Part shown: piece after piece, positions 7,066 through 8,345 of the stretch
How positions within the stretch are numbered: the stretch's first letter is position 1
Layout of the letters: each line of letters begins with the position of its first letter
Source: Balneolia bacterium
GTDB lineage: Bacteria > Bacteroidota > Rhodothermia > Balneolales > Cyclonatronaceae
DNA: 8,345 bases
Assembly (NCBI GenBank): GCA_003566395.1
Contig: PXDL01000155.1
Coordinates: 1-8,345 of the forward strand
Direction of reading: 5' to 3'
Notes under the pieces: generated by a model
Databases searched by the model: none
The model's input: the letters and a program-made list of their open reading frames with translations, nothing else
What the model was told of the DNA's origin: nothing
Position numbers and translations under genes: made by a program

Positions 7066-7890
7066 TTACAGAGTGATGTTGAGCGTATGGGTAACCGTGT
7101 CGGCCTGCACCATATCTTCGGGCTTCATATCGCGGCGCCGGGTTTCGAACCGAAGCTCCGCCCGGTAGCTTCCCGGTGCCAGCCCGGATACATCAACTTC
7201 TATCGGGCGTTTTTGGGTGAAAAAGGCCGTGAACGTCCGCTCGCTCATCGCCTGCTCTTCACCGGCGCTGTTGTACAGGGTGATGCGCATATTGCCCATA
7301 AACGGACTGTTTCCCTCCCTCCGCAGTTCGGGTATTACCCGGAGGTTGTCGCCTTCCCGGCGGGTATCCACCGACAGCACTTCCAGCCCGGTTCGGGTTT
7401 CTCCTCTGCGGTAATACACTCCGATATTCTGCTCGAACCGGTAGGTGATGCGCGTGCCTATACCGTCGGTGGTGCCGGTTTCCAGATCGGGCGTAATCAC
7501 ATTAGACAGAATACTGAGCCTCGTCCAGTACACGCCGTCGGGTTTGCCGGGTTCGGGACGCACCTGAAGGCGTACCATCTGCTGACTGCGGGGTTCAAGG
7601 GTAACGCTGCGCGGAAATATCCTTAGCTGATCCGTTAATCCGAATTCAGCCTCGGTTTCGGCATCCTCATAGTTCATAATCAGATTTCCCTCTTCGTCGG
7701 AATCCGAATAGCCGAAACGGGCGTTCAGCTCAATTTCCTGCGGCTGATCGGAGCGGTTGGCTATATGGAGGGTGGCTACGTTGGTGTCGTCATGGATAAA
7801 AAGCGCTGTGGGCGAAATACTGACCTGAGCCGCAGCGGTAAGAGGCAGCATCACACTAAAAAAAAGAAAGCAGAAGGACAGACAGCGCAT
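7066..7890 (-). CDS. PapD-like periplasmic fimbrial chaperone
   Basis: This periplasmic chaperone has two immunoglobulin-like domains and would stabilise fibre subunits by donor-strand complementation and hand them to the usher. From the ATG at 7890 the protein has 274 residues. The signal peptide ends at TAAA|Q (residues 18-22). The first domain runs from about 23 to 130: VSISPTALFI is the A1 strand, VATLHIANRSDQPQEIEL the B-C strands, and FPRSVTLEPRSQQMVRLQVRP (92-112) the FPPxxxLxPGxxQxxR-type motif plus the G1 strand that binds subunits. YWTRLSIL is the edge of that domain. A second beta domain (about 150-274) follows. The reading frame stays open to a TTG at 7920, but ATG 7890 gives a better signal peptide. 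The gene lies 52 nt upstream of the usher, the usual chaperone-usher order. It is somewhat longer than typical PapD proteins, with an acidic insert around 62-85. Confidence 0.82.
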   Translation of the reverse strand: MRCLSFCFLFFSVMLPLTAAAQVSISPTALFIHDDTNVATLHIANRSDQPQEIELNARFGYSDSDEEGNLIMNYEDAETEAEFGLTDQLRIFPRSVTLEPRSQQMVRLQVRPEPGKPDGVYWTRLSILSNVITPDLETGTTDGIGTRITYRFEQNIGVYYRRGETRTGLEVLSVDTRREGDNLRVIPELRREGNSPFMGNMRITLYNSAGEEQAMSERTFTAFFTQKRPIEVDVSGLAPGSYRAELRFETRRRDMKPEDMVQADTVTHTLNITL

Positions 7891-8059
7891 AGTCGAAAAC
7901 GGAAAATGTGAAACGGTCAATGGGAAAATCGGGCGAAAAAATATTGCGGTAACAGGACCAGCTACGGGATGTTAAACCGGTTTAGCGTTTTTTTTGTGAT
8001 GAGACGGATCATGCCTGGGTGTACGGCGCACAGGGCCGCAGCGGAGCAGAAAATCAGAT
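7891..8059 (-). promoter_or_regulatory. Intergenic region expected to hold the chaperone-usher-motor promoter
   Basis: This stretch lies between the terminator of the upstream gene and the chaperone start, so it is where the promoter of the whole downstream unit should be. It is AT-rich in the middle, with A and T runs and the palindrome at 7971-7986. I found no convincing sigma-70 or Bacteroidota-type promoter and no Shine-Dalgarno in front of the ATG at 7890. The assignment rests on position only. Confidence 0.4.
7971..7986. promoter_or_regulatory. Palindrome GTTAAACCGGTTTAGC, candidate operator
   Basis: The core TTAAACCGGTTTA contains a perfect 12-bp palindrome (7973-7984). The flanking bases extend it to 16 bp with one G-T mismatch. 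It is followed on the plus strand by eight T (7988-7995), which would look like a small terminator for plus-strand transcription, yet no plus-strand gene precedes it. Its place upstream of the chaperone gene fits a dimeric repressor or activator site better. No regulator family is suggested. Confidence 0.35.
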
Positions 8060-8110
8060 AAAAAAACCACAGCACGGCAAGCGAGCCCGGAAGGCTGCCG
8101 CCGCACTGTG
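8060..8110 (-). terminator. Rho-independent terminator of the DUF4402-type gene
   Basis: On the minus strand CACAGTGCGGC (8110-8100) pairs with GCCGTGCTGTG (8078-8068) in an 11-bp stem with two G-U pairs. The 21-nt loop can form an inner AGCC/GGCT hairpin. One G and seven T (8066-8060) follow at once. The stem begins 20 nt after the stop at 8130. It should largely isolate the candidate fibre subunit from the chaperone and downstream genes. Confidence 0.85.
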
Positions 8111-8129
8111 CTATTCGTATTTCGGATCG

Positions 8130-8345
8130 TCAGTCGGCGAAGGTAGCCGTAAGGGTTACTTCGGTTTCGTAATCGCCGGTGGTCTGACCGATTGCCGGCG
8201 ACACCGTACCTCCCAGAAAAACAAACAGTTCGCCACCGTCGAGGGTGGTTTCTGTTGATCCGGTTGTGGGAAGCGTGGTTGCGCCGTCGGTGCTGTTCGC
8301 GGAGTTGAACACCGAGGCATAGCTAACGGGCAGCGTATTGCCGGA
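8130..8345 (-). CDS. DUF4402-type secreted protein, C-terminal fragment (candidate fibre subunit)
   Basis: The frame is open from the window edge to a TGA at 8130, giving the last 71 residues of a gene whose start lies outside. The sequence is rich in Gly, Thr and Ser. It ends with GGELFVFLGGTVSP, a short spacer, and TTGDYETEVTLTATFAD. This follows the DUF4402 ending pattern, in which a GGTLxV strand is followed by GxYxGxFTVTVxY. Such domains are small beta-sandwich proteins exported to the surface and often encoded in multiple copies beside PapD-like chaperones. From its place just upstream of a chaperone and usher I infer a fibre subunit. It has no Cys in the visible part and no LPXTG or Por sorting signal. 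A GTG at 8312 is only an internal codon; the true start is not visible. The strong terminator suggests separate, possibly higher, expression. Confidence 0.7.
   Translation of the reverse strand, partial: SGNTLPVSYASVFNSANSTDGATTLPTTGSTETTLDGGELFVFLGGTVSPAIGQTTGDYETEVTLTATFAD

Noticed and set aside
7891..7920. TTG at 7920 as the chaperone start, adding 10 residues
   Set aside because: There is no ribosome-binding site, and the ATG at 7890 gives a compact, better-formed signal peptide. The longer form is not excluded.
1..8345. CRISPR array, tRNA, rRNA, insertion sequence or attachment site
   Set aside because: No regularly spaced repeats, transposase motifs, terminal inverted repeats or structured RNA gene signatures were seen on either strand.

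Overview
This window comes from a Gram-negative bacterium: it encodes an outer-membrane usher-like barrel, a lipoprotein and a peptidoglycan-binding MotB. By eye the GC content is in the mid-50s. Shine-Dalgarno use is patchy: strong at two translationally coupled starts, weak or absent elsewhere. Together with a DUF4402 surface protein, this would suit a marine or saline member of the Bacteroidota/Rhodothermota/Balneolota side of the tree. That placement is a low-confidence guess.

Every supported gene is on the minus strand, so transcription runs from high to low coordinates. In that order they are: the 3' end of a DUF4402-type secreted protein, a candidate fibre subunit, closed by a strong intrinsic terminator (8060-8110); about 170 nt of non-coding DNA that should hold the promoter of the next unit, including a near-perfect palindrome; a PapD-like periplasmic chaperone (7890-7066); a 985-residue usher-like outer-membrane protein with a C-terminal extension ending in TPR repeats (7013-4056); a 649-residue fusion of the C-terminal half of flagellar FliF to a whole FliG-like protein (4056-2107); a small TPR lipoprotein (2110-1658); MotA (1544-723); and MotB (692-15). 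The usher and fusion genes overlap as TAATG. The fusion and lipoprotein genes overlap as ATGA. These overlaps tie the secretion half of the locus to the motor half.

The notable point is the combination. A chaperone, an usher and a putative fibre subunit normally build a passive pilus. MotA/MotB, a FliF-type membrane ring and FliG normally make the stator and rotor of a flagellum. Here they sit in one coupled gene set, with no flagellar rod, hook, filament, FliM/FliN or type III export gene in the window. The TPR module at the end of the usher and the one in the lipoprotein align without gaps (21 identical residues in 63, counted by hand). This suggests two periplasmic adaptors that could bind a common partner, for example the periplasmic part of the FliF-like ring. 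My working hypothesis is a trans-envelope, ion-driven machine in which a MotAB/FliFG motor turns or energises an usher-assembled surface structure. The protein families are read from the sequence; the assembled machine is inference.
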